The notes under the pieces were generated by a model. The model had not been told where the DNA came from and made no database searches. It was given only the letters and a program-made list of their open reading frames with translations. DNA of 64,000 nucleotides, from NCBI RefSeq assembly GCF_900105555.1, contig NZ_FNTZ01000001.1, forward strand, positions 806,001 to 870,000, read 5' to 3'. This DNA comes from Pseudomonas coleopterorum (GTDB lineage Bacteria > Pseudomonadota > Gammaproteobacteria > Pseudomonadales > Pseudomonadaceae). Position numbers and translations under genes: made by a program. Below, one piece after another: positions 28,855 to 38,438 of this stretch (the stretch's first letter is position 1; each line of letters starts with the position of its first letter).

Positions 28855-29532
28855 ATGACCTTTTCCATCGCAGCGCGCTGCGCCGAAACCGGCCAGTTGG
28901 GCATCGCCATCAGCTCGTCGAGCATCGCCGTAGGCGCCCGCTGCCCGTGGCTTTTGGCCGGTGTGGGCGCGGTGTCGTCGCAGAACATCACGCTGCCAGC
29001 CCTCGGTCCGCAGGCGCTGGCGCAACTGGAACAACAGGTGTCGCCTGACCAGGCGTTGCAACAGGTGCTGGACCGCGACGGCTTCGGTGCGTATCGCCAG
29101 ATCATCGCCATCGATGCGCAAGGCCGCAGCGCCCACGCCAGTGGCGGCCAGACCTTGGGCATTCATCACGCGCGCAGCGGTGAGCAGTGCGTGGCCGCCG
29201 GCAACATGCTGGCCACGACCGCCGTGGTCGACGCCGTGGTCGAGGCGTTCGAAAACGCCTCCGGGCATTTGGCCGAGCGTCTGCTGCACGCCATGCTCGC
29301 CGGCCTGGCCGCGGGCGGCGAAGCCGGACCGGTGCATTCGGCGGCGCTGAAGGTGGTGGGCGAGCTGCCGTGGCCCATTGTGGATCTGCGCGTTGACTGG
29401 GCCGAGCATGACCCCTTGGGCGAGTTGCAGGGATTGTGGCAGGCCTATCGACCGCAGATGCAGGACTACATCGACCGTGCCCTGAATCCGGCGGTAGCAC
29501 CGGGCTATGGCGTGCCCGGAGACGAGCGATGA
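28855..29532 (+). CDS. DUF1028 family protein (Ntn-hydrolase-like)
   Basis: A 225-residue protein with the DUF1028 opening MTFSIAARCAETGQLGIAIS and the conserved GVGAVSSQNITLPALGP and CVAAGNMLA segments. As I recall, structures of this family show an Ntn-hydrolase-like fold. The conserved threonine at position 2 would become the N-terminal nucleophile after Met removal, which makes an amidase or acylase role plausible. No biochemical function is established to my knowledge. Its stop overlaps the next gene's ATG (ATGA), so it is coupled to the M20 deacetylase gene. Confidence 0.88.
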   Translation: MTFSIAARCAETGQLGIAISSSSIAVGARCPWLLAGVGAVSSQNITLPALGPQALAQLEQQVSPDQALQQVLDRDGFGAYRQIIAIDAQGRSAHASGGQTLGIHHARSGEQCVAAGNMLATTAVVDAVVEAFENASGHLAERLLHAMLAGLAAGGEAGPVHSAALKVVGELPWPIVDLRVDWAEHDPLGELQGLWQAYRPQMQDYIDRALNPAVAPGYGVPGDER

Positions 29533-30683
29533 GCGCCAGCCGTGAGCTGCTGGCGAACTTGGTGGCCTTCGACACCACCAGCCGCGAATCCAACCTTGCC
29601 CTGATCGAGTTCGTTCGCGACTACCTGGCCGAGCACGGCGTGAGCAGCGAACTGATCTACAACGAGGACGGCAGCAAGGCCAATCTGTTCGCCAGCATCG
29701 GCCCGGCCGATGTGCCGGGCATCGTCCTGTCAGGTCATACCGACGTGGTGCCGGTGGACGGCCAGGCCTGGACGTATCCTGCGTTCCAGTTGAGCGAAGC
29801 GGACGGCAAGTTGTACGGCCGCGGCACGGCAGACATGAAAGGCTACATCGCCTGCGTACTGGCACAGGTGCCCGCGCTGGTGCAGGCGCCCCTGCGTCGG
29901 CCGGTGCACATCGCCTTGTCCTACGATGAGGAGGTCGGTTGCCTGGGCGTACGCTCGCTGCTCGAGGCCCTGCGGGGCAAGCCGGTGCAGCCGATGTTGT
30001 GCGTGATCGGCGAGCCGACCGAGCTGGCGCCGGTGCTCGGCCACAAGGGCAAACTGGCCATGCGCTGCGAGGTGCATGGCATGGCCTGCCATTCGGCCCA
30101 TGCGCCGAGCGGGGTCAATGCCATCGAATACGCCGCGCGGCTGATTGCCGAACTGGGTCGGCTGGGCGACGCGCTGCAGGCACCGGCTGCCCGCAACGAG
30201 CGCTTCGATCCGCCGTTTTCCACGGTGCAGGTGGGAGTGATCGCTGGCGGTACCGCGCTCAACATCGTTCCGCAGCATTGCCGTTTCGATTTCGAGGTGC
30301 GCTCGCTGCCTGCCGAAGACCCGCGACAGTTGACCCAGGCCCTGCAGCGCTACGCCGAGCACACGCTGCTGCCGGGGATGCAGGCGATCAGTGGTCAGAG
30401 TGCAATTCGGTTCAGCGAGCTGTCGAGCTATCCGGGCCTGGACGTCAGCCATGCCGGCGAGGCCGCCCGCTTGATCGCGCGGTTCAGCGGTTCGCAGGCG
30501 TTTTCCACGGTGGCCTTCGGTACCGAAGGCGGGCTGTTCGATCAGGCAGGCATCGCCACCGTGGTGTGCGGGCCCGGGAGCATGGCGCAGGGGCACAAGC
30601 CCGATGAGTTCGTCAGCCTCGCGCAGCTGGCCGGATGCGACGAGATGCTGGGGCGAATACTGGCTTTCGCCTGCGAAGGTTGA
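29529..30683 (+). CDS. argE: M20 peptidase family deacetylase (acetylornithine deacetylase-like)
   Basis: A 384-residue zinc amidohydrolase with the ArgE/DapE/CPG2 metal sites: H70 in IVLSGHTDVVPV, D102 in GRGTADMKGYIA, and the catalytic E134 / ligand E135 in SYDEEVGCLG. The central lid domain contains GKLAMRCEVHGMACHSAHAP. Automatic annotation would call it ArgE, but the position at the end of a catabolic cluster suggests it removes an acyl group from a pathway intermediate rather than from acetylornithine. The gene symbol is therefore by homology only. A terminator follows 27 bp after the stop. Confidence 0.85.
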   Translation: MSASRELLANLVAFDTTSRESNLALIEFVRDYLAEHGVSSELIYNEDGSKANLFASIGPADVPGIVLSGHTDVVPVDGQAWTYPAFQLSEADGKLYGRGTADMKGYIACVLAQVPALVQAPLRRPVHIALSYDEEVGCLGVRSLLEALRGKPVQPMLCVIGEPTELAPVLGHKGKLAMRCEVHGMACHSAHAPSGVNAIEYAARLIAELGRLGDALQAPAARNERFDPPFSTVQVGVIAGGTALNIVPQHCRFDFEVRSLPAEDPRQLTQALQRYAEHTLLPGMQAISGQSAIRFSELSSYPGLDVSHAGEAARLIARFSGSQAFSTVAFGTEGGLFDQAGIATVVCGPGSMAQGHKPDEFVSLAQLAGCDEMLGRILAFACEG

Positions 30684-30710
30684 CTGGGCGGGGGCTGAAT
30701 TGCGCCCATG

Positions 30711-30737
30711 AAAAAAGCACCCCGTGGGGTGCTTTTC
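30711..30737. terminator. Bidirectional terminator between the catabolic cluster and suhB
   Basis: A 7-bp stem (GCACCCC at 30717-30723, GGGGTGC at 30726-30732) is flanked by six A residues on the left and TTTT on the right. It can serve the plus-strand deacetylase gene and the minus-strand suhB gene. Confidence 0.9.
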
Positions 30738-30752
30738 TTGTCGTGCCAGGTC

Positions 30753-31568
30753 TCAGCGCTTGAGCGAGGCCGGCAGGTGCGGCTGGATGGCGGTCAGCAC
30801 TGCCTTGAAGCACTTGGTGTTACCGGCAACGATGTGGCCGTTTTCCAGGAAGTTGTGACCGCCGGTGAAATCGCTCACCAGGCCGCCCGCTTCCTGAATC
30901 AGCAGGACGCCTGCGGCCATGTCCCATTCCGACAGGCCCGACTCCCAGAACGCATCGAAGCGGCCAGCGGCAACGTAGGCCAGATCCAGGCTGGCGGCGC
31001 CGGCGCGGCGAATGCCGGCGGTCTGGCCGACCAGGCTGCGGAACATGCCCAGGTAGTTGTCCAGGTTGTCCATCTGGTTGTCGCGGAACGGGAAGCCGGT
31101 GCCCAGCAGGGCGCCGTCCAGGCTGGTGCGACCGCTGACGCGCAGGCGACGGCCATTGAGCTGGGCGCCACGGCCACGGCTGGCGGTGAATTCTTCCTGG
31201 CGGACCGGATCGAGCACGACGGCGTGTTCCAGACGACCACGGTACTTGCACGCGATGCTGACGGCGAAGTGCGGTACGCCGCGCAGGAAGTTGGTGGTGC
31301 CGTCCAGTGGGTCGATGATCCAGAGGTAGTCTTCGCCCTCACCGCTGCCGGCATGGAAACCGGTCTCTTCGCCACGGATGCCGTGGGTCGGGTAGGCCTT
31401 GCGCAGGGCGTCGATGATTTTCTGTTCGGCAGCGCGATCGACTTCGGACACGTAATCCTTGGCATCTTTCTCGTCGACCTTGATGGTATCCAGGCGCTCG
31501 ATGGAGCGGAAGATCAATTCACTGGCGCTGCGGGCGGCGCGCAGCGCGATATTCAGCATGGGCTGCAT
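30753..31568 (-). CDS. suhB: Inositol-1-monophosphatase / Nus-complex factor SuhB
   Basis: A 271-residue Mg-dependent phosphatase. The metal site is visible as E67/E68 (GIRGEETGFH) and DPLDGTTNF (D86, D89), with the second motif WDMAAG near residue 217. Its homologue in E. coli also acts as a Nus factor in rRNA antitermination. The chosen ATG has AGGTG upstream. It is divergent from trmJ, and the shared 134-bp region carries the promoters. Confidence 0.95.
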   Translation of the reverse strand: MQPMLNIALRAARSASELIFRSIERLDTIKVDEKDAKDYVSEVDRAAEQKIIDALRKAYPTHGIRGEETGFHAGSGEGEDYLWIIDPLDGTTNFLRGVPHFAVSIACKYRGRLEHAVVLDPVRQEEFTASRGRGAQLNGRRLRVSGRTSLDGALLGTGFPFRDNQMDNLDNYLGMFRSLVGQTAGIRRAGAASLDLAYVAAGRFDAFWESGLSEWDMAAGVLLIQEAGGLVSDFTGGHNFLENGHIVAGNTKCFKAVLTAIQPHLPASLKR

Positions 31569-31702
31569 GGACGTTTCACCTAAGGTCGTTAAAGAAAGCC
31601 GCGCATTCTAGCAGAAAAGTCGTGGACAAGAAGAGGGACATAGCCTTAGTTATAGGCCTTCTGTAATATTTGCCGCCCTTTCCCCGACACAGAGCCCTAG
31701 CC

Positions 31703-32455
31703 GTGCTGGATAACATCCGAGTCGTCCTGGTCAATACCAGCCATCCCGGCAACATCGGTGGCGCGGCGCGCGCCATGAAAAACATGGGGTTGTCGCGGCT
31801 GGTGCTGGTCGAGCCCCGCGACTTCCCGTCGCCCGAAGCCGACGCCCGCGCATCGGGCGCCAGCGACGTGCTGGAAAACGCCCAGGTGGTCGCCACTCTG
31901 GAAGAGGCGTTGGTGGGCTGCACCGTGGTGCTGGGCACCAGTGCCCGCGACCGCAGCCTGCCGTGGCCGCTGGTAGATCCCCGGGAGTGTGGCGAGAAGG
32001 TCATCGAGGAGGCCGGGCAGGGCAAGGAGATCGCGCTGGTGTTCGGTCGCGAGCACGCTGGCTTGACCAACGATGAGCTGCAGCGCTGTCATTTCCATGT
32101 GCACATTCCGTCCAATCCGGAGTTCAGTTCGTTGAATCTGGCGGCAGCGGTGCAAGTGCTCGGGTATGAAGTGCGCATGGCCTGGCTGGCGGGCAAGCGT
32201 CCGGCGCCAACGCTGGACAAGACCGAGGAGCTGGCCACCAGCGACGAAATGGAGCGCTTCTATGGCCATCTGCAGGACACCCTGGTCGACATCGCCTTTC
32301 TCGACCCGGACAAGCCACGGCACCTGATGGCTCGCCTGCGCCGCCTGTTCGGGCGCAGCGCCGTGAACAAGTCGGAAATGAGTATTTTGCGCGGCATTCT
32401 CACCGAGACCCAGAAGGTCGCTCGGGGCGAGCCGCATAAGCGCAAGGATCAATAA
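31703..32455 (+). CDS. trmJ: tRNA (cytidine/uridine-32-2'-O)-methyltransferase TrmJ
   Basis: A 250-residue SPOUT methyltransferase that modifies position 32 of several tRNAs. The start MLDNIRVVLVNTSHPGNIGG and the SAM knot segments VFGREHAGLTNDELQ and NLAAAVQVLGYEVRMAW match the TrmJ pattern. The start is GTG at 31703; an upstream TTG gives a non-homologous extension. A TAATAT at 31664-31669 could be its -10 element. The cysE ATG follows its stop without a gap, so the two are probably coupled. Confidence 0.95.
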   Translation: MLDNIRVVLVNTSHPGNIGGAARAMKNMGLSRLVLVEPRDFPSPEADARASGASDVLENAQVVATLEEALVGCTVVLGTSARDRSLPWPLVDPRECGEKVIEEAGQGKEIALVFGREHAGLTNDELQRCHFHVHIPSNPEFSSLNLAAAVQVLGYEVRMAWLAGKRPAPTLDKTEELATSDEMERFYGHLQDTLVDIAFLDPDKPRHLMARLRRLFGRSAVNKSEMSILRGILTETQKVARGEPHKRKDQ

Positions 32456-33235
32456 ATGTTCGAACGTCTGCGGGAAGATATCCAGAGTGTTTTTCATCGC
32501 GATCCGGCCGCGCGCAATGCGTTCGAGGTGTTGACCTGCTACCCGGGCATGCACGCCATCTGGCTGCATCGAGCCGCCCATGCCTTGTGGAAGCGCGAGT
32601 TGAAGTGGCTGGCGCGGGTGGTGTCCAACTTCGGTCGCTGGATGACGGGCATCGAGATCCATCCCGGTGCGACGGTGGGGCGGCGCTTTTTCATCGACCA
32701 CGGCATGGGCATCGTGATCGGCGAGACGGCCGAGATCGGTGACGACGTGACGATCTACCAGGGCGTGACCTTGGGCGGCACCAGCTGGAACAAGGGCAAG
32801 CGCCATCCGACCCTGGCCGATGGCGTGGTGGTGGGGGCGGGCGCCAAGGTGCTCGGGCCGTTCACGGTGGGTGCCGGGGCCAAGGTCGGCTCCAACGCGG
32901 TGGTGACCAAGGAAGTGCCGCCCGGCGCGACCGTGGTCGGGATACCCGGCAAGATCATCGTCAAAAGCGATGACCAGCTGGACGCACGGCGCAAGGCCAT
33001 GGCCGAGAAGATCGGTTTCGATGCCTATGGCGTCGGCGGCGAAGACATGCCCGACCCGGTGGCGCGAGCCATCGGCCAGCTGCTCGATCATCTGCATGCG
33101 GTGGACGGGCGTCTGGAAGGGATGTGTGGCGCGCTGAACCGTCTGGGCAGTGACTACTGCGCCAAGGACCTGCCGCCCCTGCGCGACGAAGACTTCGAAT
33201 GCGTGCAAGGCGCGGAGCGCAAGGCGCAGTCTTGA
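32456..33235 (+). CDS. cysE: Serine O-acetyltransferase
   Basis: A 259-residue enzyme making O-acetylserine from serine and acetyl-CoA, the first step of cysteine synthesis. The N-terminal helical part ([20 protein letters not shown]) is followed by a left-handed hexapeptide-repeat domain ([20 protein letters not shown], then [20 protein letters not shown]). The catalytic histidine lies in FFIDHGMG. Its place just before the isc operon fits supply of cysteine, the sulfur donor for IscS. Confidence 0.95.
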   Translation: MFERLREDIQSVFHRDPAARNAFEVLTCYPGMHAIWLHRAAHALWKRELKWLARVVSNFGRWMTGIEIHPGATVGRRFFIDHGMGIVIGETAEIGDDVTIYQGVTLGGTSWNKGKRHPTLADGVVVGAGAKVLGPFTVGAGAKVGSNAVVTKEVPPGATVVGIPGKIIVKSDDQLDARRKAMAEKIGFDAYGVGGEDMPDPVARAIGQLLDHLHAVDGRLEGMCGALNRLGSDYCAKDLPPLRDEDFECVQGAERKAQS

Positions 33236-33304
33236 TCCGGGCCGTCACACAGGCCCCAATCGGCATCATTAGTCTGCTACCATTGCGCCGCCGTTTTTGC
33301 ACCC

Positions 33305-33329
33305 AAGTCCTAGTAATTCAGTAGGACTT
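33305..33329 (+). promoter_or_regulatory. Upstream palindrome of the isc promoter (unit 1)
   Basis: Perfect 8-bp arms AAGTCCTA (33305-33312) and TAGGACTT (33322-33329) are separated by 9 bp. It abuts the IscR type-1-like site exactly and has the same 25-bp length. Confidence 0.6.
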
Positions 33330-33354
33330 ATAGTTGACAAATTTACTCGGAAAT
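33330..33354 (+). promoter_or_regulatory. IscR type-1-like operator with -35 element (unit 2)
   Basis: This 25-bp stretch begins ATAGTTGACAAATTTACTCG and fits most positions of the E. coli type 1 IscR site. It contains a consensus TTGACA at 33334-33339, so [2Fe-2S]-IscR bound here would block RNA polymerase and give negative autoregulation of the isc operon. Confidence 0.7.
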
Positions 33355-33374
33355 AGGATGATCGAACCTATTCC
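33350..33374 (+). promoter_or_regulatory. Third isc palindrome over the transcription start region (unit 3)
   Basis: AATAGG (33352-33357) and CCTATT (33367-33372) are separated by 9 bp, the same arm spacing as unit 1, and the unit overlaps the end of unit 2. A likely -10 region (TAGGAT, 33354-33359) lies inside it. Confidence 0.45.
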
Positions 33375-33394
33375 GAGAACCCGTGGTACTAGCC

Positions 33395-33892
33395 ATGCGA
33401 CTGACAACGAAAGGCCGATACGCCGTCACTGCCATGCTCGACCTGGCATTGCACGCGCAGCGTGGTCCGGTCTCATTGGCCGACATCTCCGAGCGCCAGG
33501 GCATATCCCTGTCCTACCTGGAGCAACTGTTCGCCAAGCTGCGCCGGGGCAACCTGGTGTCCAGCGTGCGTGGTCCCGGCGGTGGTTATCAGCTGTCCCG
33601 CGAAATGGAAGGCATCCAGGTTGCACAGGTCATCGACGCGGTCAACGAATCGGTCGATGCCACCAAGTGCCAGGGGCTGGGTGATTGCCACGCCGGTGAC
33701 ACCTGCCTGACCCATCACCTGTGGTGTGACCTCAGCCAGCAGATTCACGAATTTTTGAGCGGTATCAGTCTGTCCGACCTTGTCACTCGTCGTGAGGTGC
33801 AAGAAGTCGCTCAGCGCCAGGATCTGCGTCGTTGCAACAGCAATGGCCGCATGCAGCGCCTGGACAAGATCGAAACGTCTGCCGTCGAATGA
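33395..33892 (+). CDS. iscR: Fe-S cluster regulator IscR
   Basis: A 165-residue Rrf2-family regulator of Fe-S assembly. The winged-helix domain begins [20 protein letters not shown]. The [2Fe-2S] ligands C92, C98, C104 and H107 are all present, at the same numbers as in E. coli. With a cluster bound it represses the isc operon; without one it activates other targets. The ATG at 33395 begins the homology. The promoter region carries three 25-bp palindromic units. Confidence 0.97.
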   Translation: MRLTTKGRYAVTAMLDLALHAQRGPVSLADISERQGISLSYLEQLFAKLRRGNLVSSVRGPGGGYQLSREMEGIQVAQVIDAVNESVDATKCQGLGDCHAGDTCLTHHLWCDLSQQIHEFLSGISLSDLVTRREVQEVAQRQDLRRCNSNGRMQRLDKIETSAVE

Positions 33893-33926
33893 GAAAGCCA
33901 GGTTAGCCGCCTGATAGGAGATACCA

Positions 33927-35141
33927 ATGAAGTTGCCGATTTACCTCGATTACTCCGCGACCACGCCAGTGGATCCTCGCGTTGCACAGAAGATGATCGA
34001 ATGCCTGCAGATGGACGGGAACTTCGGTAACCCGGCTTCCCGTTCGCACGTGTTCGGCTGGAAGGCTGAAGAAGCCGTCGAGAACGCCCGTCGCCAAGTG
34101 GCCGACCTGGTCGGTGCCGACCCGCGCGAGATCGTCTGGACCAGCGGTGCCACCGAGTCCGACAACCTCGCGATCAAGGGTGTGGCGCACTTCTACCAGA
34201 CCAAGGGCAAGCACATCATTACCACCAAGATCGAGCACAAGGCGGTCCTGGATACCACCCGCCAGCTCGAGCGTGAAGGTTTCGACGTCACCTATCTGGA
34301 GCCCGGCACCGACGGTCTGGTCACTCCGGCCATGATCGAAGCGGCCATGCGTGACGACACCATCCTGGTCTCGGTCATCCATGTGAACAACGAAATCGGC
34401 GTGATCAACGACATCGCTGCCATCGGTGAGCTGACTCGCTCGCGCGGCGTGCTGTTCCACGTCGATGCGGCCCAGTCCACCGGCAAGGTCGAGATCGACC
34501 TGTCGGCACTGAAGGTCGACCTGATGTCGTTCTCGGCGCACAAGACCTATGGTCCCAAGGGTATCGGCGCGCTGTACGTCAGCCGCAAGCCGCGTGTTCG
34601 CCTCGAAGCGGCCATGCACGGCGGCGGTCATGAGCGCGGCATGCGTTCGGGCACCCTGGCCACGCACCAGATCGTCGGCATGGGTGAAGCCTTCCGCATC
34701 GCCAAGGAAACCATGGCCAGCGAAAACCTGCGTATCAAGGCGCTGAGCGATCGCTTCTACCAGCAGGTCGAGAACCTCGAAGAGCTGTACGTCAACGGCA
34801 GCCTGACGGCCCGTGTGCCGCACAACCTGAACCTGTCCTTCAACTATGTCGAAGGCGAGTCGCTGATCATGGCCCTCAAGGACCTGGCAGTGTCGTCCGG
34901 TTCGGCGTGCACCTCGGCCTCGCTTGAGCCTTCGTATGTACTGCGCGCCCTGGGCCGCAACGACGAGTTGGCGCACAGCTCCATCCGTTTCACCTTCGGT
35001 CGCTTCACCACCGAAGAAGAAGTCGATTACGCCGCGCAGAAAGTCTGCGAGGCCGTCACCAAGCTGCGCGCTCTGTCGCCGCTGTGGGACATGTACAAAG
35101 ACGGTGTCGATATCTCGAAGATCGAGTGGGCGGCGCACTAA
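33927..35141 (+). CDS. iscS: Cysteine desulfurase IscS
   Basis: A 404-residue PLP enzyme that takes sulfur from cysteine for Fe-S clusters, thiolated tRNA and other uses. The PLP lysine K206 is in [12 protein letters not shown], and the mobile persulfide cysteine C328 is in [14 protein letters not shown]. The N-terminus [19 protein letters not shown] is the standard one. It is the second gene of the isc operon, 34 bp after iscR, with TAGGAG upstream of the ATG. Confidence 0.98.
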   Translation: MKLPIYLDYSATTPVDPRVAQKMIECLQMDGNFGNPASRSHVFGWKAEEAVENARRQVADLVGADPREIVWTSGATESDNLAIKGVAHFYQTKGKHIITTKIEHKAVLDTTRQLEREGFDVTYLEPGTDGLVTPAMIEAAMRDDTILVSVIHVNNEIGVINDIAAIGELTRSRGVLFHVDAAQSTGKVEIDLSALKVDLMSFSAHKTYGPKGIGALYVSRKPRVRLEAAMHGGGHERGMRSGTLATHQIVGMGEAFRIAKETMASENLRIKALSDRFYQQVENLEELYVNGSLTARVPHNLNLSFNYVEGESLIMALKDLAVSSGSACTSASLEPSYVLRALGRNDELAHSSIRFTFGRFTTEEEVDYAAQKVCEAVTKLRALSPLWDMYKDGVDISKIEWAAH

Positions 35142-35194
35142 GTAGCTGCCGACAAGAGCGGCTTACCTGATGAGTTTCAGTAAGGATCAATACC

Positions 35195-35581
35195 ATGGCT
35201 TACAGTGAAAAGGTCATCGACCACTACGAAAACCCACGTAACGTGGGCAAGATGGACGCCGAAGATGCCGACGTCGGCACTGGCATGGTCGGCGCTCCGG
35301 CGTGCGGCGATGTGATGCGTCTGCAGATCCGCGTCAACGAGCAGGGCATCATCGAAGATGCCAAGTTCAAGACCTACGGCTGCGGTTCGGCCATCGCTTC
35401 CAGCTCCCTCGCCACCGAGTGGATGAAGGGCAAGACCCTGGACGAAGCCGAAACCATCAAGAATACCCAGCTGGCCGAAGAACTGGCGTTGCCGCCGGTG
35501 AAGATCCACTGCTCGGTGCTCGCCGAGGACGCCATCAAGGCGGCCGTGCGCGACTACAAGCAGAAGAAAGGTCTGCTCTGA
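35195..35581 (+). CDS. iscU: Fe-S cluster scaffold IscU
   Basis: A 128-residue scaffold protein. Cluster ligands C37 (GAPACGD), C63 (YGCGSA) and C106 (IHCSVLAEDA), with D39, are in place. The LPPVK segment recognised by HscA spans residues 99-103. It receives sulfur from IscS and electrons from Fdx, and releases clusters with HscBA, all encoded in this operon. Confidence 0.98.
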   Translation: MAYSEKVIDHYENPRNVGKMDAEDADVGTGMVGAPACGDVMRLQIRVNEQGIIEDAKFKTYGCGSAIASSSLATEWMKGKTLDEAETIKNTQLAEELALPPVKIHCSVLAEDAIKAAVRDYKQKKGLL

Positions 35582-35671
35582 GTCAGAGCGAAGCTGGACA
35601 CAGTCGAAGGTTCGATACAGCGCGGTGCGGGTGACCGCTCGCGCGAAACCGTTTGCAGGTAAGGAGTCACG

Positions 35672-35995
35672 ATGGCTATCAGCATGACAGAAGCCGCCGC
35701 CAACCATGTTCGTCGTTCCCTCCAGGGGCGTGGCAAGGGTGACGGCATTCGCTTGGGCGTACGCACCACCGGTTGCTCGGGCCTGGCCTACGTGCTGGAG
35801 TTCGTCGATGAAGCCGGTAGCGAAGACAAGGTCTTCGAGAACCATGGCGTCAAGGTGATCATCGATCCCAAGAGCCTGGTCTACCTGGACGGCACCGAAC
35901 TCGATTTCGTCAAGGAAGGGTTGAACGAAGGCTTCAAGTTCAACAACCCCAACGTGCGCGGCGAATGTGGCTGCGGCGAAAGCTTCAATATCTGA
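35672..35995 (+). CDS. iscA: A-type Fe-S carrier IscA
   Basis: A 107-residue HesB/IscA-type carrier that moves Fe-S clusters to targets. The three ligand cysteines are C35 ([10 protein letters not shown]) and C99/C101 in the C-terminal CGCGESFNI. It lies 90 bp after iscU, with AAGGAG before the ATG. hscB starts 9 bp after the stop. Confidence 0.97.
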   Translation: MAISMTEAAANHVRRSLQGRGKGDGIRLGVRTTGCSGLAYVLEFVDEAGSEDKVFENHGVKVIIDPKSLVYLDGTELDFVKEGLNEGFKFNNPNVRGECGCGESFNI

Positions 35996-36004
35996 GGCAC
36001 ATCC

Positions 36005-36526
36005 GTGGGTACTCCTTGTCATTTCGCCCTGTTCGACCTCAAGCCCGGCTTTCGTCTGGACCTCGATCAACTGGCCACGCGCTATCGCGAGTTGGCCCGC
36101 GAGGTCCATCCCGATCGCTTTGCCGATGCCTCCGAGCGCGAGCAGCGTCAGGCCCTCGAAAAGTCTGCAGGCCTGAACGACGCCTACCAGACCTTGAAGG
36201 CGGCGCCCAAGCGTGCGCGCTATTTGCTGTCCATCAGTGGCCAGGAAGTACCGCAGGAAGTCACGGTCCACGATCCGGACTTTCTTCTGCAGCAGATGCA
36301 GTGGCGCGAAGAACTCGAAGACCTGCAGGACAGCGCCGACCTGGCGGGCGTGGCAACGTTCAAGCGCCGGGTCAAGACCGCGCAGGCTGAACTCGAAGAC
36401 AGCTTCGCTGCCTGTTGGGATGACGCTGCGCAACGCGAACAGGCCGAACGCCTGATGCGGCGCATGCAGTTCCTCGACAAGCTTTCCTATGAAGTGCGCC
36501 AGCTCGAAGAGCGCCTCGACGATTAA
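36005..36526 (+). CDS. hscB: Co-chaperone HscB
   Basis: A 173-residue J-domain co-chaperone. The HPD motif is at residues 35-37 ([10 protein letters not shown]), and a C-terminal three-helix domain (about 90-173) binds IscU. It stimulates the HscA ATPase encoded next. The start codon is GTG. The protein ends with the acidic, helical [10 protein letters not shown]. Confidence 0.96.
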   Translation: MGTPCHFALFDLKPGFRLDLDQLATRYRELAREVHPDRFADASEREQRQALEKSAGLNDAYQTLKAAPKRARYLLSISGQEVPQEVTVHDPDFLLQQMQWREELEDLQDSADLAGVATFKRRVKTAQAELEDSFAACWDDAAQREQAERLMRRMQFLDKLSYEVRQLEERLDD

Positions 36527-36572
36527 CCCAGTGTCGCTACGGCCGCACGCCTGAATTCCTGACCTGATAAGC

Positions 36573-38435
36573 ATGGCCCTACTGCAGATCGCCGAACCTG
36601 GCCAGAGTCCTCAACCACACCAGCGTCGTCTGGCCGTGGGGATCGACCTGGGCACTACCAATTCGCTGGTCGCTGCGCTGCGCAGCGGTCTCTCCGAACC
36701 CCTGGCGGACGCAGACGGGCAGGTCATTCTGCCGTCTGCTGTGCGCTATCATGCCGACCGCATCGAAGTGGGAGCGGCTGCCAAGGCCGCCGCTGCCAGC
36801 GATCCGCTCAACACCGTGCTCTCGGTCAAGCGCCTGATGGGCCGCGGCCTGACCGACGTCAAGCAACTGGGCGAGCAATTGCCCTACCGCTTCGTCGGTG
36901 GCGAGTCGCACATGCCGTTCATCGAAACCGCGCAAGGCCCGAAGAGTCCGGTGGAGGTGTCCGCCGACATCCTCAAGGCCCTGCGTCAGCGTGCCGAAGA
37001 CACCCTGGGTGGCGAGCTGGTGGGGGCGGTGATCACCGTGCCTGCCTATTTCGACGATGCCCAGCGCCAGGCCACCAAGGACGCTGCGCGTCTGGCCGGT
37101 CTGAACGTCTTGCGCCTGCTCAACGAGCCCACCGCCGCGGCTGTGGCCTATGGCCTGGATCAACACGCCGAAGGGCTGGTGGCGATCTACGACCTGGGCG
37201 GCGGGACGTTCGACATTTCCATCCTGCGCCTCACCGGCGGTGTGTTCGAAGTGCTGGCCACCGGCGGCGACAGCGCGCTGGGCGGCGATGATTTCGACCA
37301 TGCCATCGCCGGCTGGATCGTCGAGCAGGCCGGTGTATCCGCCAACCTCGATCCTGGTGCGCAGCGCCAATTGCTCCAGGCGGCCTGCGCTGCCAAGGAA
37401 GCGTTGAGCCAGACGCACAGCACCACCATCACCTACGGTAGCTGGAGCGCGGAACTCACCCGCGATGCCTTCCAGGCCCTGATCGAACCCATGGTCGCGC
37501 GCAGCCTCAAGGCGTGCCGACGCGCCGTGCGTGACGCGAACATCGAGATCGACGAGATTCTCGCCGTGGTCATGGTCGGCGGTTCCACTCGCGTTCCGCG
37601 TGTGCGTGAAGCGGTGGGCGAGCTGTTCGGGCGTCAGCCCCTGACCGACATCGACCCGGATCAGGTCGTGGCTATCGGTGCCGCCATCCAGGCCGATACG
37701 CTGGCCGGCAACAAGCGTGACGGCGGCGAACTGTTGCTGCTCGATGTCATTCCACTGTCCCTGGGGCTGGAAACCATGGGCGGGCTGATGGAGAAGGTGA
37801 TTCCGCGCAACACCACCATTCCCGTCGCCCGTGCCCAGGATTTCACCACTTATAAAGACGGCCAGTCGGCCTTGCTGGTGCATGTGCTGCAGGGTGAGCG
37901 CGAGCTGATCAGCGACTGCCGGTCCCTGGCCCGTTTCGAACTGCGCGGTATTCCTGCCATGGTGGCTGGTGCGGCGAAGATCCGCGTCACCTTCCAGGTC
38001 GACGCCGATGGTCTGCTCAGTGTGTCCGCCCGCGAGCTGGGTTCGGGCGTCGAGGCGAGCATTCAGGTCAAGCCGTCCTACGGTCTGACCGACGGCGAGA
38101 TCGCCCGGATGCTCACCGATTCCTTCCAGTACGCCGGCGATGACAAGGTCGCTCGCCAGTTGCGTGAACACCAGGTCGACGGTGAGCGTCTGATCGAGGC
38201 CGTACAGGCCGCGCTGGACGCCGACGGCGAGCGCCTGCTCGACGACGAGGAGCGCATGGTGATCGGCTTGCAGATGGACGAGTTGCGCGCGCTGGTCAAA
38301 GGCAATGACGGTCCGGCCATCGAACAGCAGACCAAGCTGCTGTCGCAGGTGACCGATGCGTTCGCCGCGCGTCGCATGAACAATGCCGTGAAAGACGCCC
38401 TGTCAGGGCGCAACCTGAATGAAATTGAGGAATAA
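36573..38435 (+). CDS. hscA: Hsp70-type chaperone HscA
   Basis: A 620-residue Hsp70 homologue for Fe-S assembly. The nucleotide-binding domain has [14 protein letters not shown] near residue 20, [20 protein letters not shown], and [16 protein letters not shown] substrate-binding domain and helical lid follow. It drives release of the cluster from IscU with HscB. The fdx start lies 3 bp after its stop. Confidence 0.97.
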   Translation: MALLQIAEPGQSPQPHQRRLAVGIDLGTTNSLVAALRSGLSEPLADADGQVILPSAVRYHADRIEVGAAAKAAAASDPLNTVLSVKRLMGRGLTDVKQLGEQLPYRFVGGESHMPFIETAQGPKSPVEVSADILKALRQRAEDTLGGELVGAVITVPAYFDDAQRQATKDAARLAGLNVLRLLNEPTAAAVAYGLDQHAEGLVAIYDLGGGTFDISILRLTGGVFEVLATGGDSALGGDDFDHAIAGWIVEQAGVSANLDPGAQRQLLQAACAAKEALSQTHSTTITYGSWSAELTRDAFQALIEPMVARSLKACRRAVRDANIEIDEILAVVMVGGSTRVPRVREAVGELFGRQPLTDIDPDQVVAIGAAIQADTLAGNKRDGGELLLLDVIPLSLGLETMGGLMEKVIPRNTTIPVARAQDFTTYKDGQSALLVHVLQGERELISDCRSLARFELRGIPAMVAGAAKIRVTFQVDADGLLSVSARELGSGVEASIQVKPSYGLTDGEIARMLTDSFQYAGDDKVARQLREHQVDGERLIEAVQAALDADGERLLDDEERMVIGLQMDELRALVKGNDGPAIEQQTKLLSQVTDAFAARRMNNAVKDALSGRNLNEIEE

Positions 38436-38438
38436 CTG

